64,000 bases of DNA from Mycolicibacterium iranicum (lineage in GTDB: Bacteria; Actinomycetota; Actinomycetes; Mycobacteriales; Mycobacteriaceae), in NCBI RefSeq assembly GCF_002101705.1, contig NZ_LQPC01000028.1, positions 248,001 through 312,000 on the forward strand, read 5' to 3'. Below the pieces are notes generated by a model. It saw only the letters and a program-made list of their open reading frames with translations, was not told where the DNA came from and made no database searches. This document shows positions 25,439-33,472 of this stretch, in pieces. How positions within the stretch are numbered: the stretch's first letter is position 1; every line of letters begins with the position of its first letter. The position numbers and the translations under genes were made by a program.

Positions 25439-26287
25439 ATGGTGGCCGAGCAATCTGACGCGCCTCGATCAACAGACCTCGCTCTGATCGAGGCGGATGC
25501 GTTTTTCTACACGGTGTTCGAGCATCTCGGCTACGACTTCCGTCATTACAGTGACGCCTCCCGGAACCGGCGGCTGATGGCGTTCGTCAACCGGCACGGC
25601 TTCGCGTCGATCTCCGAGGCGCAGGGTCGCGTGCTCCGGGACCCGAAGCTGCTGGCCGACTTCTTGTCGACGATGACCGTCAACGTCACCGAGATGTTCC
25701 GTGATCCGCTGGTGTTCGCCAAGATTCGCGCGGAGCTGCTGCCCCGGCTGGCGACATACCCGCGTATCCGGATCTGGATCGCGGGCTGCGCGACGGGGGA
25801 GGAGGCCTACTCGATCGCGATACTCCTGGACGAGGCAGGTCTGCTCAACCGCGCCACCATCTACGCGACAGACATCGACAACGATTCCCTGCGCCGGGCG
25901 AAATCGGCGATCTATCCCGCCGACGGCATGATCCAGGCGACCCGCAACTACCAGGCCACCGGCGGCCACCGGCCCTTCTCCGACTACTACGTCGCCAAAT
26001 ACGATCGGTGCATCCTCAGCCCCGAACTTCGGTCGCGGATCGAGTTCTTCTCCCACAACCTGGCCACCGACAGCACCTTCGGCGAGTTCAACCTGATCAT
26101 GTGCCGCAATGTGTTCATCTACTTCGAGGAGACACTCCAGCACAGGGTGGAACTGATGTTCGGCGAAAGTCTTTCCCCGTTCGGCAATCTGGTGATCGGT
26201 CCTCGCGAGCGCCTCACCACCGACGCCAAGTCATGGTTCACCCCGGTCGACCGCCGGCTGGGCATCTACGTCAAGGGTCAGCGCTAG
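25439..26287 (+). CDS. CheR-type protein-glutamate O-methyltransferase
   Basis: A 282-residue AdoMet-dependent methyltransferase of the CheR family. The N-terminal helical domain (FFYTVFEHLGYDFRHYSD) precedes the catalytic domain with IAGCATGEEAYSIAILL (SAM-binding), ATDIDNDSLRRAK and FNLIMCRNVFIYF. Such enzymes methylate glutamates in helical receptor regions. No chemoreceptor gene is present here, so the coiled-coil kinase may be the target. ATG 25439 is 4 bases after the kinase stop. The frame also extends upstream to GTG 25406, inside the kinase gene. Confidence 0.88.
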   Translation: MVAEQSDAPRSTDLALIEADAFFYTVFEHLGYDFRHYSDASRNRRLMAFVNRHGFASISEAQGRVLRDPKLLADFLSTMTVNVTEMFRDPLVFAKIRAELLPRLATYPRIRIWIAGCATGEEAYSIAILLDEAGLLNRATIYATDIDNDSLRRAKSAIYPADGMIQATRNYQATGGHRPFSDYYVAKYDRCILSPELRSRIEFFSHNLATDSTFGEFNLIMCRNVFIYFEETLQHRVELMFGESLSPFGNLVIGPRERLTTDAKSWFTPVDRRLGIYVKGQR

Positions 26288-26288
26288 C

Positions 26289-26909
26289 GTGGCACCCCCC
26301 GACCTGATCGTCATCGGGGGCAGCGCCGGTGGCCTGAAGGCGATGCGCAGCATTCTGGAGACGTTCGACATTCGCGACAGCGCGGTGTGTGTGGTGCTGC
26401 ATCGTCCCCCCGACCCCTCGCCGCTGGTCGAAGTGCTCCAGACCTACACGGGATTCCCGGTCAGCGAGCCCGCCGACAGTCCGTCGGTATGTACACCGGG
26501 GACGGTGACCGTGGCGCCCGCCGGCTACCACCTCCTCGTCGGGCGCGGCCGCAGCCTCTCCGAGCAGCCGCATACCTCGGTCGCGCCGTATGTCACCGTG
26601 GCCGGGGTGCGCGCCCACCTGACGCTGGACGCACCCGTCGCCTATTCGCGACCGTCGATCGACGTCGCGTTCATGAGCGCCGCGGACTTCGGCGAGTCGG
26701 CCATCGCCGTCCTGCTGTCCTGCGCGAACGAAGACGGCGCCGCCGGGTGCGCCGCGGTGAAGGCGGCGGGCGGCCGCGTCGTCCTTCAGGATCCGGCCAG
26801 CTGCGAGGCCCCCGTCGCGGTCGAGGCGGCACTGCGCGCGGTGACACCGGATCATGTCGCCGATCCGGGCGGCATCGGCGCGTGGCTGACGAACGCCGCA
26901 TCCGGGTAA
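26289..26909 (+). CDS. Stand-alone CheB-type methylesterase domain
   Basis: A 206-residue CheB C-terminal esterase domain without the receiver that chemotaxis CheB normally carries. The catalytic triad is intact: Ser12 (IGGSAGG), His38 (VVLHRPPD) and Asp149 (SCANEDGAAG). It would remove methyl groups added by the adjacent CheR, or deamidate Gln. The GTG start lies 1 base after the CheR stop. Control of its activity would have to come from another protein, plausibly one of the kinase receivers. Confidence 0.88.
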   Translation: MAPPDLIVIGGSAGGLKAMRSILETFDIRDSAVCVVLHRPPDPSPLVEVLQTYTGFPVSEPADSPSVCTPGTVTVAPAGYHLLVGRGRSLSEQPHTSVAPYVTVAGVRAHLTLDAPVAYSRPSIDVAFMSAADFGESAIAVLLSCANEDGAAGCAAVKAAGGRVVLQDPASCEAPVAVEAALRAVTPDHVADPGGIGAWLTNAASG

Positions 26910-26942
26910 TACGACGCATTGGCATTCGGTGCACAGCCGCAC

Positions 26943-26948
26943 TAAGTT
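26943..26948 (+). promoter_or_regulatory. -10 element of the GH6 cellulase gene, leaderless
   Basis: TAAGTT is 7 bases before GTG 26956, in the short spacer after CheB, with no ribosome-binding site between. Confidence 0.5.
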
Positions 26949-26955
26949 CCGGTAG

Positions 26956-27945
26956 GTGTTTTCCTCAGCTGCGGGAGCAGTCGCCCGGTGGTTCGCTCCA
27001 GTCCTGACGGTCGCCGCGGTCTTCGCCGGCATCGGTGTCGCCGCTGACCCCGGCCCCGCGCCTGCGGTGCGCCTGGCCGCGGACGCCAACCCGCTCGTCG
27101 GCCGCCCGTTTTATGTCAATCCGCAGTCGAAGGGAATGCGCGCGCTTGCGGGCAACCCCGACCCGCTGCTGGCGGCCGTCGTGAACACGCCCACGGCCTA
27201 CTGGATGGATCACCTTTCCACGCCCGCCGTGGACGCGAAGTACATCCAGACTGCGCAGGCGGCAGGCACCATGCCGATCCTCGCGCTCTACGGAATCCCG
27301 AACCGCGACTGCGGCAGCTTCGCGGCGGGCGGGTTCGGGTCCGCCGATTCCTATCGGTCCTGGATCGACGGTGTCGCAGCCGCGATCGGTGGCGGCCCCG
27401 CAGCGGTCATCCTCGAACCCGACGCCCTGGCCATGGCGGACTGTTTGTCGCCCGCCCAACAGCAGGAGCGCTTCGAACTGATCGGCTACGCCGTCGACGT
27501 GCTGACGCGCAATCCCGGCACCGCCGTGTACGTCGACGGCGGGCACGCCCGCTGGGTTCCCGCCGATGTCATGGCGGCCCGCCTCAATCAGGTCGGCGTG
27601 GCCAAGGCCCGCGGCTTCAGCCTCAACACCGCGAACTTCTTCACCACCGAGGAATCGGTCGGCTATGGCTCGGCAGTCTCGGGGATGACGGGCGGCAAAC
27701 CGTTCGTGATCGACACCTCCCGCAACGGCGCAGGCCCGGTCGAGGGCGATGACCTCTACTGGTGCAATCCGAGCGGGCGGGCACTCGGGGCGCGCCCCAC
27801 GACCGACACGGGTAACCCGCAGGTCGACGCATTCCTGTGGGTCAAGCGCCCCGGTGAGTCCGACGGTTCCTGCCGCGGTGCGCCGAGCGCGGGCACCTTC
27901 GTCAGCCAGTACGCCATCGATCTGGCCCGTAACGCCGGTTGGTGA
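26956..27945 (+). CDS. Secreted GH6 endoglucanase/cellobiohydrolase-type enzyme
   Basis: A 329-residue exported glycoside hydrolase family 6 enzyme cleaving beta-1,4-glucan with inversion. The signal peptide is residues 1-30 (WFAPVLTVAAVFAGIGVAAD). Catalytic regions are LALYGIPNRDCG, ILEPDALAMADC (proton donor Asp) and FVIDTSRNG. C-terminal LYWCNPSGRALG and FLWVKRPGESDG are typical of the family. It resembles M. tuberculosis CelA1 (Rv0062) but has no carbohydrate-binding module in this reading. The start is supported by TAAGTT 7 bases upstream. Confidence 0.88.
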   Translation: MFSSAAGAVARWFAPVLTVAAVFAGIGVAADPGPAPAVRLAADANPLVGRPFYVNPQSKGMRALAGNPDPLLAAVVNTPTAYWMDHLSTPAVDAKYIQTAQAAGTMPILALYGIPNRDCGSFAAGGFGSADSYRSWIDGVAAAIGGGPAAVILEPDALAMADCLSPAQQQERFELIGYAVDVLTRNPGTAVYVDGGHARWVPADVMAARLNQVGVAKARGFSLNTANFFTTEESVGYGSAVSGMTGGKPFVIDTSRNGAGPVEGDDLYWCNPSGRALGARPTTDTGNPQVDAFLWVKRPGESDGSCRGAPSAGTFVSQYAIDLARNAGW

Positions 27946-27961
27946 CGGGGCGGCCGTCACC
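27941..27961. terminator. Bidirectional hairpin between convergent genes
   Basis: GGTGACGG (27941-27948) and CCGTCACC (27954-27961) pair around a 5-base loop. Each arm contains the TGA stop of one convergent gene: the cellulase on plus and the BrkB-like gene on minus. It has no T-run, like many mycobacterial terminators. Confidence 0.45.
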
Positions 27962-29129
27962 CGTCGTCGCGGCCGCGCGATCTGCGCAGAGCGCGCCCGC
28001 GTGCGATGTCTTTTTCGGCCTTGATCCGGTTCTTCTCCGCCACGCGGCTGTCGCGGGGAGGCAGCTGTAGGTCGCGTTCGGCGGCGATGCCCGCCTGCAA
28101 TTGTCTGCCGCGCTCCAGTTCGGCGTCCAGCTCGGCGCCGAACAGCAATGCGACGTTCGTGAGCCATAGCCACAGTAGGAACACGATCACCCCTGCCAGC
28201 GCGCCGTAGGTCTTGTTGTAGCTGCCGAAGTTGCCGACGTAGAAGCCGAACCCGACGGACGCCAGGATCCAGACCAGGATCGCCACGCCTGCACCGATGC
28301 TGATCCAGCGGAACTTCGGCTGCCTCACGTTCGGCGCGGAGTGGTAGAGGACCGCCACCGCCAGGATGACGAAGGTGAGTACCACCGGCCAGCGTGCGAT
28401 GCTCCACACCTGCTGGGCCTGTTCGCCGAGGCCGATGACGCCTCCGACCGCGTCAGCGATCGGCCCGCTGACGGCGAGCATCAGAGCGACGAGGGCCGCC
28501 GAGACGAGACCGACGAATGTGAGGAGCAGCTGCAGCGGGCGCAGCTTCCACATCGGCCGGCCCTCTTCGACTTCGTAGATGCGGTTCATGGCGCGCGCGA
28601 ACGCGCCGATGTATCCGGACGCCGACCACAGAGCGCCTGCGATACCGGCGGCGAGCGCGAACCCGGCGGACGGGGCTTCGACCAGCTGCTGTATCGGGGT
28701 GCGCAGGGTGTCGACGGCCGACGACGGCCCAAGGTCCTCGACGATCTGCAGCACCGCGTCGGTGGTGCGCTGCCCCTGGCCGAAGACGCCGAGAAGCGAG
28801 ACGACGACGACCAGCGCCGGGAAGAGCGACAGCACGGCGTAGTAGGTGAGAGCCGCGGCGAGATCGGTGCACTGATCGGTGCTGAACTCGCGCGCGGTCT
28901 TGCGCAGCACGTACAGCACAGAGGGTTTGCTGAGGTCGGCCGGGGAGTCGGGCTTGGCCGGATCCTCGGGATCGGGCGCCTGCCTGGTGTCCGAATTGGC
29001 GTCCGGCTCGGGCGGGTCGGACGGGAGCCCAGGCTGCCGACGCTGGCCAGATCGCCCGAGCATCACTCCGGCGAGCAGGGCGCCCAGCGGCACGAGCCAT
29101 CGCACAACACGGTTCACGCTGTCGGGCAT
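27957..29129 (-). CDS. YihY/BrkB-family integral membrane protein
   Basis: A 390-residue inner-membrane protein with a short N-terminal helix, an acidic Pro/Asp-rich linker (about 30-75), then the YihY/BrkB (UPF0761) core of six helices: LAAALTYYAVLSLFPALVVV, LWSASGYIGAFARAMNRIYEVEE and LLWLWLTNVALLFGAELDAELE. A charged Arg-rich tail follows. The family was once called RNase BN; its true role (possibly a transporter or cell-envelope protein) is unknown. ATG 29129 was chosen since it begins at the first helix. Confidence 0.85.
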   Translation of the reverse strand: MPDSVNRVVRWLVPLGALLAGVMLGRSGQRRQPGLPSDPPEPDANSDTRQAPDPEDPAKPDSPADLSKPSVLYVLRKTAREFSTDQCTDLAAALTYYAVLSLFPALVVVVSLLGVFGQGQRTTDAVLQIVEDLGPSSAVDTLRTPIQQLVEAPSAGFALAAGIAGALWSASGYIGAFARAMNRIYEVEEGRPMWKLRPLQLLLTFVGLVSAALVALMLAVSGPIADAVGGVIGLGEQAQQVWSIARWPVVLTFVILAVAVLYHSAPNVRQPKFRWISIGAGVAILVWILASVGFGFYVGNFGSYNKTYGALAGVIVFLLWLWLTNVALLFGAELDAELERGRQLQAGIAAERDLQLPPRDSRVAEKNRIKAEKDIARGRALRRSRGRDDG

Positions 29130-29194
29130 GCCCGCAGGGCGCCGACCTAAACCACGTTGAACGAATTGCCGCGCAGGCACTTTGACAGCGTGCG

Positions 29195-29200
29195 TAGGCT
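29195..29200 (+). promoter_or_regulatory. -10 element of the zinc-ribbon gene, leaderless
   Basis: TAGGCT ends 6 bases before GTG 29207. A TTGACA at 29182-29187 is only 7 bases away, too close to be its -35. Confidence 0.5.
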
Positions 29201-29206
29201 TGCGGC

Positions 29207-29410
29207 GTGTTGCTCTTCTTCGGCTACGGAACCAAGCAGAAGCGCGCGGGGGTCGGTCAGGTCAGGCTGTGCGGGCGCTGCCACAACACGTCGCAGTGGA
29301 TCCGCGTTCGGGAGTTCAAACAGTTCTCACTGTTCTTCGTTCCGGTCGCGCGGTGGAATCGGCGCAATCTCGAGGTGTGCGGAATCTGCGGCGACGCTGT
29401 GGCAGTGTGA
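29207..29410 (+). CDS. Small zinc-ribbon protein
   Basis: A 67-residue soluble protein with two CxxC knuckles, LCGRCHNTS and VCGICGDA, about 33 residues apart, forming a four-cysteine zinc ribbon. It begins MLLFFGYGTKQ and is basic overall. Small proteins of this zinc-ribbon family recur in actinobacteria without known function. It stands alone between two minus-strand genes and is supported by a leaderless -10. Confidence 0.75.
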   Translation: MLLFFGYGTKQKRAGVGQVRLCGRCHNTSQWIRVREFKQFSLFFVPVARWNRRNLEVCGICGDAVAV

Positions 29411-29414
29411 GCGT

Positions 29415-30605
29415 CTACATGTAATCGGGAAGTTGCTGAGCTGGGCTGGCGATGGTGTTGAGTCCGTTACCCGCAACTGCGGAAACGGCTCTGCCGAGCG
29501 GGCTGGCCGCCAGCGCTGCCACCGTGTGCAGCAGCCGAATACCGTTGCTACTACGGGGATTGGCGAGCCGCAGCACCTTGGCGCGCACCGTGGGTGCGGA
29601 GTCGGTGAACGGCTTCATCGCGTGTTCGTAGCGGTGCAGCGCAGCTGTCACCGCCCCGCCGGCGGCGAGTTCGCCGGCCAGGATGTAGGCGCCGATGAGT
29701 GCCAGACTGGTTCCGGCACCGCCAAATGTTGCGTTGCAGAACGCGGAATCGCCCAATAGCGCGATCCTGCCTTTGCTCCATGTCGGGCTGTGCACCTGCC
29801 CGGCAACCGAGAAGTACATGGGCGCACCGCTTTCCAGTTCGGCAAGCACACGCGGTGCGGTGCCACCGACATCTGCGAACGTGCGGCGCAGGATGGTCAG
29901 CTGTCCGGCGCGGTCGAGTTCCTCGAAGCCGCGAACGTCGGAGATGAATGTCAGGATGGCCCGCGTGGTACCGAGGTTGTCGGGCCGCAGATGGACGGCA
30001 CGAGATTCGGTGACATGCTGCCAGTTCCACCATCGGTCGTCGCTGTCGAGGCGCGGGATGGTGGCGTAGGCGAAGTACATTCCGAGGTCAGTGACGTCGA
30101 CGGATGTGACGAACCGGCGCGACCGCGAGTGTAGGCCCTCGGCGATCACCAGCAGGTCGGCGTCGAGCGATGTCCCGTCCTGCAGCGCGATCCGGACGCG
30201 GTCCCCGTCGTCGTTGACGTCGCTGATCTGTATGCCGAAGCGGTAGTCGGTACCGGGGGTGTTCTCGATGAGGATGCGCGAGAGCTCGCCGCGCAGGATC
30301 TCCAATTCTGCTGTGGGCCCGTCATTGTCACCGTGACCCCCGACGGGAAATGACGCCGCCGGGGAGCCGTCGGCCCGGACGAAACGGGTGCCGATCTCAC
30401 CGGTGTTGGCCGCGCGGATGTCCCCGTCGAGACCCATACGGCGGACCACCTCGCGGGCCGCGCCACGGACGTCGACGTTCTGGCCCTCATCGCGGCGCTG
30501 AGGAAATCGCTCGAGGACGGTGGTGCTCCAGCCGCGCGCCGTGAGCTGATGCGCCAGTGCCGGGCCGGCGATTCCGGCACCTGAGATGACCGCATGTCGA
30601 GGCAT
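29415..30605 (-). CDS. FAD-dependent monooxygenase (PHBH fold)
   Basis: A 396-residue class A flavoprotein monooxygenase. The FAD motifs are AVISGAGIAGPALAHQL (GxGxxG), DLLVIAEGLHSRSRR (DG-like motif with EG) and RIALLGDSAFCNATFGGAGT (GD motif). The C-terminal helix region (LHTVAALAASPLGRAVSAV) is common in the TetX-like/RdmE branch. It would hydroxylate an aromatic or polyketide-like substrate using NAD(P)H and O2. It stands alone on the minus strand; its 5' end faces the cyclase gene at 30679. Confidence 0.85.
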   Translation of the reverse strand: MPRHAVISGAGIAGPALAHQLTARGWSTTVLERFPQRRDEGQNVDVRGAAREVVRRMGLDGDIRAANTGEIGTRFVRADGSPAASFPVGGHGDNDGPTAELEILRGELSRILIENTPGTDYRFGIQISDVNDDGDRVRIALQDGTSLDADLLVIAEGLHSRSRRFVTSVDVTDLGMYFAYATIPRLDSDDRWWNWQHVTESRAVHLRPDNLGTTRAILTFISDVRGFEELDRAGQLTILRRTFADVGGTAPRVLAELESGAPMYFSVAGQVHSPTWSKGRIALLGDSAFCNATFGGAGTSLALIGAYILAGELAAGGAVTAALHRYEHAMKPFTDSAPTVRAKVLRLANPRSSNGIRLLHTVAALAASPLGRAVSAVAGNGLNTIASPAQQLPDYM

Positions 30606-30678
30606 GGCGGAATTCTTGCCCTACGCGCGGTTCGGTGAAACCGGACCGGCATGACGCGTGCATGACATTCTGGCCACC

Positions 30679-31449
30679 ATGCGCACCCTGATCGACATCT
30701 CCGTGCCGCTGCGCAGCGGCATCGCTTCCGATCCGCCCGGCTACCGTCCCGAGATCGAGTACCTCACCCACCGCGACACCGTCGACGACGTGTTGGCCTT
30801 CTTTCCGGGTGCCACGCGGGACGACCTGCCTGACGGCGAGGGCTGGGCTATCGAACGCGTGTCGATGACGACGCACAGCGGCACCCATCTCGACGCGCCG
30901 TATCACTTCGCCTCGACGATGAACCACGGCGAACGCGCGATCACCATTGACGAGGTCCCGCTCGAATGGTGCCTTCAGCCCGGCGTCAAACTCGACTTCC
31001 GTCACTTCGACGACGGCTACGTCGTCACCCCCGACGACATCGATGCCGAGCTGCAGCGCATCGGCCATACGCTGTCCCCGCTGGAGATCGTCGTGGTCAA
31101 CACGAGCGCCGGCACACGGTATGGCCATGACGACTACGTGCAGCGGGGTTGCGGCATCGGACGCGACGCGACGCTGCACATGCTCGAGCAGGGCGTGCGG
31201 CTCACGGGCACCGACGCCTGGAGCTGGGATGCGCCGTTCTCCTACACGGCACGCCGATACGCCGAGGACCACGATCCTTCCGTCATCTGGGAGGGACACA
31301 AGGCCGGCCGCGACATCGGGTACTGCCACATCGAGAAGCTGCACAACCTCGAACAGTTGCCCTCGACCGGCTTCGAGGTGTCCTGCTTCCCGGTGAAGGT
31401 CGACGCTGCCTCGGCGGGATGGACCAGGGCCGTCGCGATCATCGGTTAG
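30679..31449 (+). CDS. Metal-dependent cyclase / kynurenine formamidase-like hydrolase
   Basis: A 256-residue member of the cyclase (PF04199) family. The metal-binding motif HSGTHLDAPYHF is intact and followed by the usual histidines and acidic residues. Members hydrolyse N-formylkynurenine, isatin or other cyclic amides. ATG 30679 begins at the first strand (MRTLIDISVPLRSG); GTG 30658 is an in-frame alternative. It is divergent from the FAD monooxygenase and converges with a TetR gene, overlapping it by 11 bases. Confidence 0.8.
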   Translation: MRTLIDISVPLRSGIASDPPGYRPEIEYLTHRDTVDDVLAFFPGATRDDLPDGEGWAIERVSMTTHSGTHLDAPYHFASTMNHGERAITIDEVPLEWCLQPGVKLDFRHFDDGYVVTPDDIDAELQRIGHTLSPLEIVVVNTSAGTRYGHDDYVQRGCGIGRDATLHMLEQGVRLTGTDAWSWDAPFSYTARRYAEDHDPSVIWEGHKAGRDIGYCHIEKLHNLEQLPSTGFEVSCFPVKVDAASAGWTRAVAIIG

Positions 31450-32038
31450 CGGCTGTCCCCACCGCGCGGGTGAGCATGTCGGCGAGTAGATCGAGGTACG
31501 CGGCGTCGACGGGCCTGCCGTGTGCGATGCGCCAGTAGGTGGGTGCGGCGAGCAGGTCGAGCAGGAGGTCGGCCTGGTCTTCGGTCATATCCCCCCGCGC
31601 CACGGCGCGATCGAGGGTCGAACGCGCCCACCGTCGGCGCGGTTCGGCGATGTGTGCGGCGCTCGCCTCGGCGAGTGCGGGGTTGCGGTCGTACTCGGCC
31701 AGAAGGCTGGGCAGGATCACGCGCATCCGCGGATCGGTCAACCAGTCCGCAACGGCTTCGAGAAGGGCGCGGATGTCGCCGCGCAGGCTCCCGGTGTCGG
31801 GTGCCGGTGTGGACGGGACGCTGAACTGGGCGAGCACGGCGGTGACGAGGTCTACCTTCGACGGCCAGCGCCGGTAGAGCGCGCTCTTTCCGACTCCGGC
31901 GCGCCGGGCGACGCTCTCCATCGACAGTTTCGCGTAGCCGGCCTCGACCAGCATGTCGACGGCGGCGGTGGTGATCGCGTCGGTCACTTCCGGCTTGAAG
32001 ACCGCAGCTCCGGTCGGTTCGCGGCGAATGTCGGGCAC
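31439..32038 (-). CDS. TetR-family repressor
   Basis: A 199-residue TetR regulator. The HTH is residues about 20-65 (AAVDMLVEAGYAKLSMESVA, then GVGKSALYRRWPSK). The C-terminal domain resembles the TetR_C type found with small oxidoreductase operons. GTG 32038 has TAATCT 6 bases upstream. Two palindromic sites in the 98-bp divergent spacer cover this promoter and that of the SnoaL/NmrA pair, so it is very probably autoregulated and controls that pair. Confidence 0.88.
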   Translation of the reverse strand: MPDIRREPTGAAVFKPEVTDAITTAAVDMLVEAGYAKLSMESVARRAGVGKSALYRRWPSKVDLVTAVLAQFSVPSTPAPDTGSLRGDIRALLEAVADWLTDPRMRVILPSLLAEYDRNPALAEASAAHIAEPRRRWARSTLDRAVARGDMTEDQADLLLDLLAAPTYWRIAHGRPVDAAYLDLLADMLTRAVGTAANR

Positions 32039-32044
32039 CGCGTC

Positions 32045-32050
32045 AGATTA
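32045..32050 (-). promoter_or_regulatory. -10 element of the TetR gene, leaderless
   Basis: TAATCT (read on minus) lies 6 bases before GTG 32038. The inverted repeat at 32057-32075 begins 6 bases further upstream, over the spacer and -35 region. Confidence 0.5.
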
Positions 32051-32056
32051 CCGGCT

Positions 32057-32075
32057 GGACGGAACAGTACCGTCC
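32057..32075. promoter_or_regulatory. TetR operator candidate 1
   Basis: GGACGG (32057-32062) and CCGTCC (32070-32075) form an inverted repeat around AACAGTA. The same half-sites occur in the longer palindrome at 32090, pointing to one regulator. Confidence 0.6.
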
Positions 32076-32089
32076 GTTGATGCGTTACG

Positions 32090-32117
32090 GTGGACGGGAC
32101 GGAACCGTCCCGTCCAC
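32090..32117. promoter_or_regulatory. TetR operator candidate 2, 28-bp palindrome
   Basis: Arms GTGGACGGGACGG (32090-32102) and CCGTCCCGTCCAC (32105-32117) are perfectly complementary around AA. It overlaps the end of a TACGGT hexamer (32086-32091), the likely -10 of the SnoaL gene, and covers its expected start of transcription. Confidence 0.7.
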
Positions 32118-32136
32118 ACTGACTGGAGGATCGCCG

Positions 32137-32568
32137 ATGCCACCTTCGACCGACCAGGCCCGACGCGAGCACACCGACGCTGTCATCGACCGTGCGCTCG
32201 AACTGTTGGTCGCTCACGACATGGAGGGGTTCGCTGCGCTCTGGGCGCCGGGCGGCACCATGGAGTTTCCGTTCGCCGCGGCAGGGCAGCCGGCGCGCCT
32301 CGACGGCCGATCGGCCGTCGCCGACTACTTGTCCGGCTACACCGAAATGCTCGACGTGCGGGCCATCGCGTCCCAGACACGGCATCAGACCGGCGATCCG
32401 TCGACCGTCATCGTCGAGTTCGAGGTGGACGGCGTTGCCGTGGCTGCGCAGAAGCCCTACCGGATGCGCTACATCGCGGTCATCACCGTCGGCGCGGACG
32501 GCATCGAGAACTACCGGGATTACTGGAGTCCGCTGGCCGCCGCCGAGGTCCTGGGTGAGACGAGATGA
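32137..32568 (+). CDS. SnoaL-like polyketide-cyclase-fold protein
   Basis: A 143-residue SnoaL/NTF2-like protein: a helix (REHTDAVIDRALELLVAHDM), then FAALWAPGGTMEFPFAAAGQ at the pocket mouth, and closing strands with IENYRDYWSPL. ATG 32137 has TGGAGGA 6 bases upstream. Its stop overlaps the next gene by ATGA. With the NmrA-like reductase it forms a two-gene unit repressed, by inference, by the divergent TetR. Confidence 0.82.
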   Translation: MPPSTDQARREHTDAVIDRALELLVAHDMEGFAALWAPGGTMEFPFAAAGQPARLDGRSAVADYLSGYTEMLDVRAIASQTRHQTGDPSTVIVEFEVDGVAVAAQKPYRMRYIAVITVGADGIENYRDYWSPLAAAEVLGETR

Positions 32569-33392
32569 GAGCACCGGTGTTGGTCACCGGCGCGACGGGC
32601 AACACCGGCTCCGCGGTGAGCCGTCTGCTGAAAGCCGCAGCGGTCGAGGTGCGCGAAGCGAGCCGCAGGCCAGGTCCCGCCGGCATCAGGTTCGATTGGA
32701 ACGATCCGAAGACCTACGCACCTGCCTTTCGGAATGTCGAGCGCATGTATCTGGTCGCACCGATCGGCGAAGCCGAGCCTGCGCCAATTGTGCAACCGTT
32801 CTTGGAGATCGGGCTCAGCCAGGGTTTGCGCCGAGTCGTCCTCCTCAGTGCATCCGCGATCGAACCCGCTGCTGCCGGGCTCGGGGCGCTGCACCGCCTG
32901 GTGACCGAGCTCGTGCCGGAGTGGGCCATCTTGCAGCCCTCCTGGTTCATGCAGAACCTTGTCGGCGATCACCCCGTCGCGCACGGCCTGCGAAACGGGT
33001 TGCTCACGACGGCGACCGGTGACGGTCGGATCGGCTTCGTCGACGCGGAGGACATCGCCGCGGTGGCTACGCACTGCCTGCTGCAGGACGACGCCCCGAA
33101 CTGCTCGCTCGTCATCACCGGACCAGAAGCGCTGAGCTACGCCGACGTGTGCGCGCTGGTAAGCGAACTCACCGGCAGGCAGATCCGCCACGTCGCGGTC
33201 ACGGCGGCAGAACGCGCCGCTCAGATCGCCGCCACCGGGGTGCCCAAGGAATTCGCGGCGATACTCGCCGCGATGGACGACGAGATCAGCAGGGGATCCG
33301 AAGACCGGGTGACCGACACTGTCACGCGCCTCACCGGGCGTTCGCCGTTCTCGATGGCCGAGTTCCTGGCCCGGCACCGTTCGAACCTGTGA
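32565..33392 (+). CDS. NmrA-like NAD(P)-binding atypical SDR
   Basis: A 275-residue atypical short-chain dehydrogenase of the NmrA/QOR2 type. The dinucleotide motif is VTGATGNTGSAV. Basic residues after strand 2 (ASRRPGP) suggest NADP. There is no YxxxK active site, as usual in this branch, which includes NADPH:quinone reductases and redox sensors. Translation is coupled to the SnoaL-like gene. A GlnR-like box for amt begins at the last codon. Confidence 0.82.
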   Translation: MRAPVLVTGATGNTGSAVSRLLKAAAVEVREASRRPGPAGIRFDWNDPKTYAPAFRNVERMYLVAPIGEAEPAPIVQPFLEIGLSQGLRRVVLLSASAIEPAAAGLGALHRLVTELVPEWAILQPSWFMQNLVGDHPVAHGLRNGLLTTATGDGRIGFVDAEDIAAVATHCLLQDDAPNCSLVITGPEALSYADVCALVSELTGRQIRHVAVTAAERAAQIAATGVPKEFAAILAAMDDEISRGSEDRVTDTVTRLTGRSPFSMAEFLARHRSNL

Positions 33393-33428
33393 AACATTCC
33401 GGAAACACAATCGCCGCGTAGCCGAAAC
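33391..33428 (+). promoter_or_regulatory. GlnR-like nitrogen box upstream of amt
   Basis: GAAAC (33391-33395), N6, GAAAC (33402-33406), then GCCGC (33413-33417) and GAAAC (33424-33428) occur at exact 11-bp intervals, matching three of four half-sites of the actinobacterial GlnR pattern (GTnAC-N6-GAAAC, AC-N9-AC). It ends 44 bases before the amt start. GlnR activating amt under nitrogen limitation is well known. Confidence 0.65.
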
Positions 33429-33472
33429 GCAGGCCCGCCATCCTCGTCCGGGACCGTCGAAGGAGCCGGACA

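Noticed and set aside
29182..29187. TTGACA as a -35 element for the zinc-ribbon gene
   Set aside because: Only 7 bases from the -10 TAGGCT; 16-18 are required.
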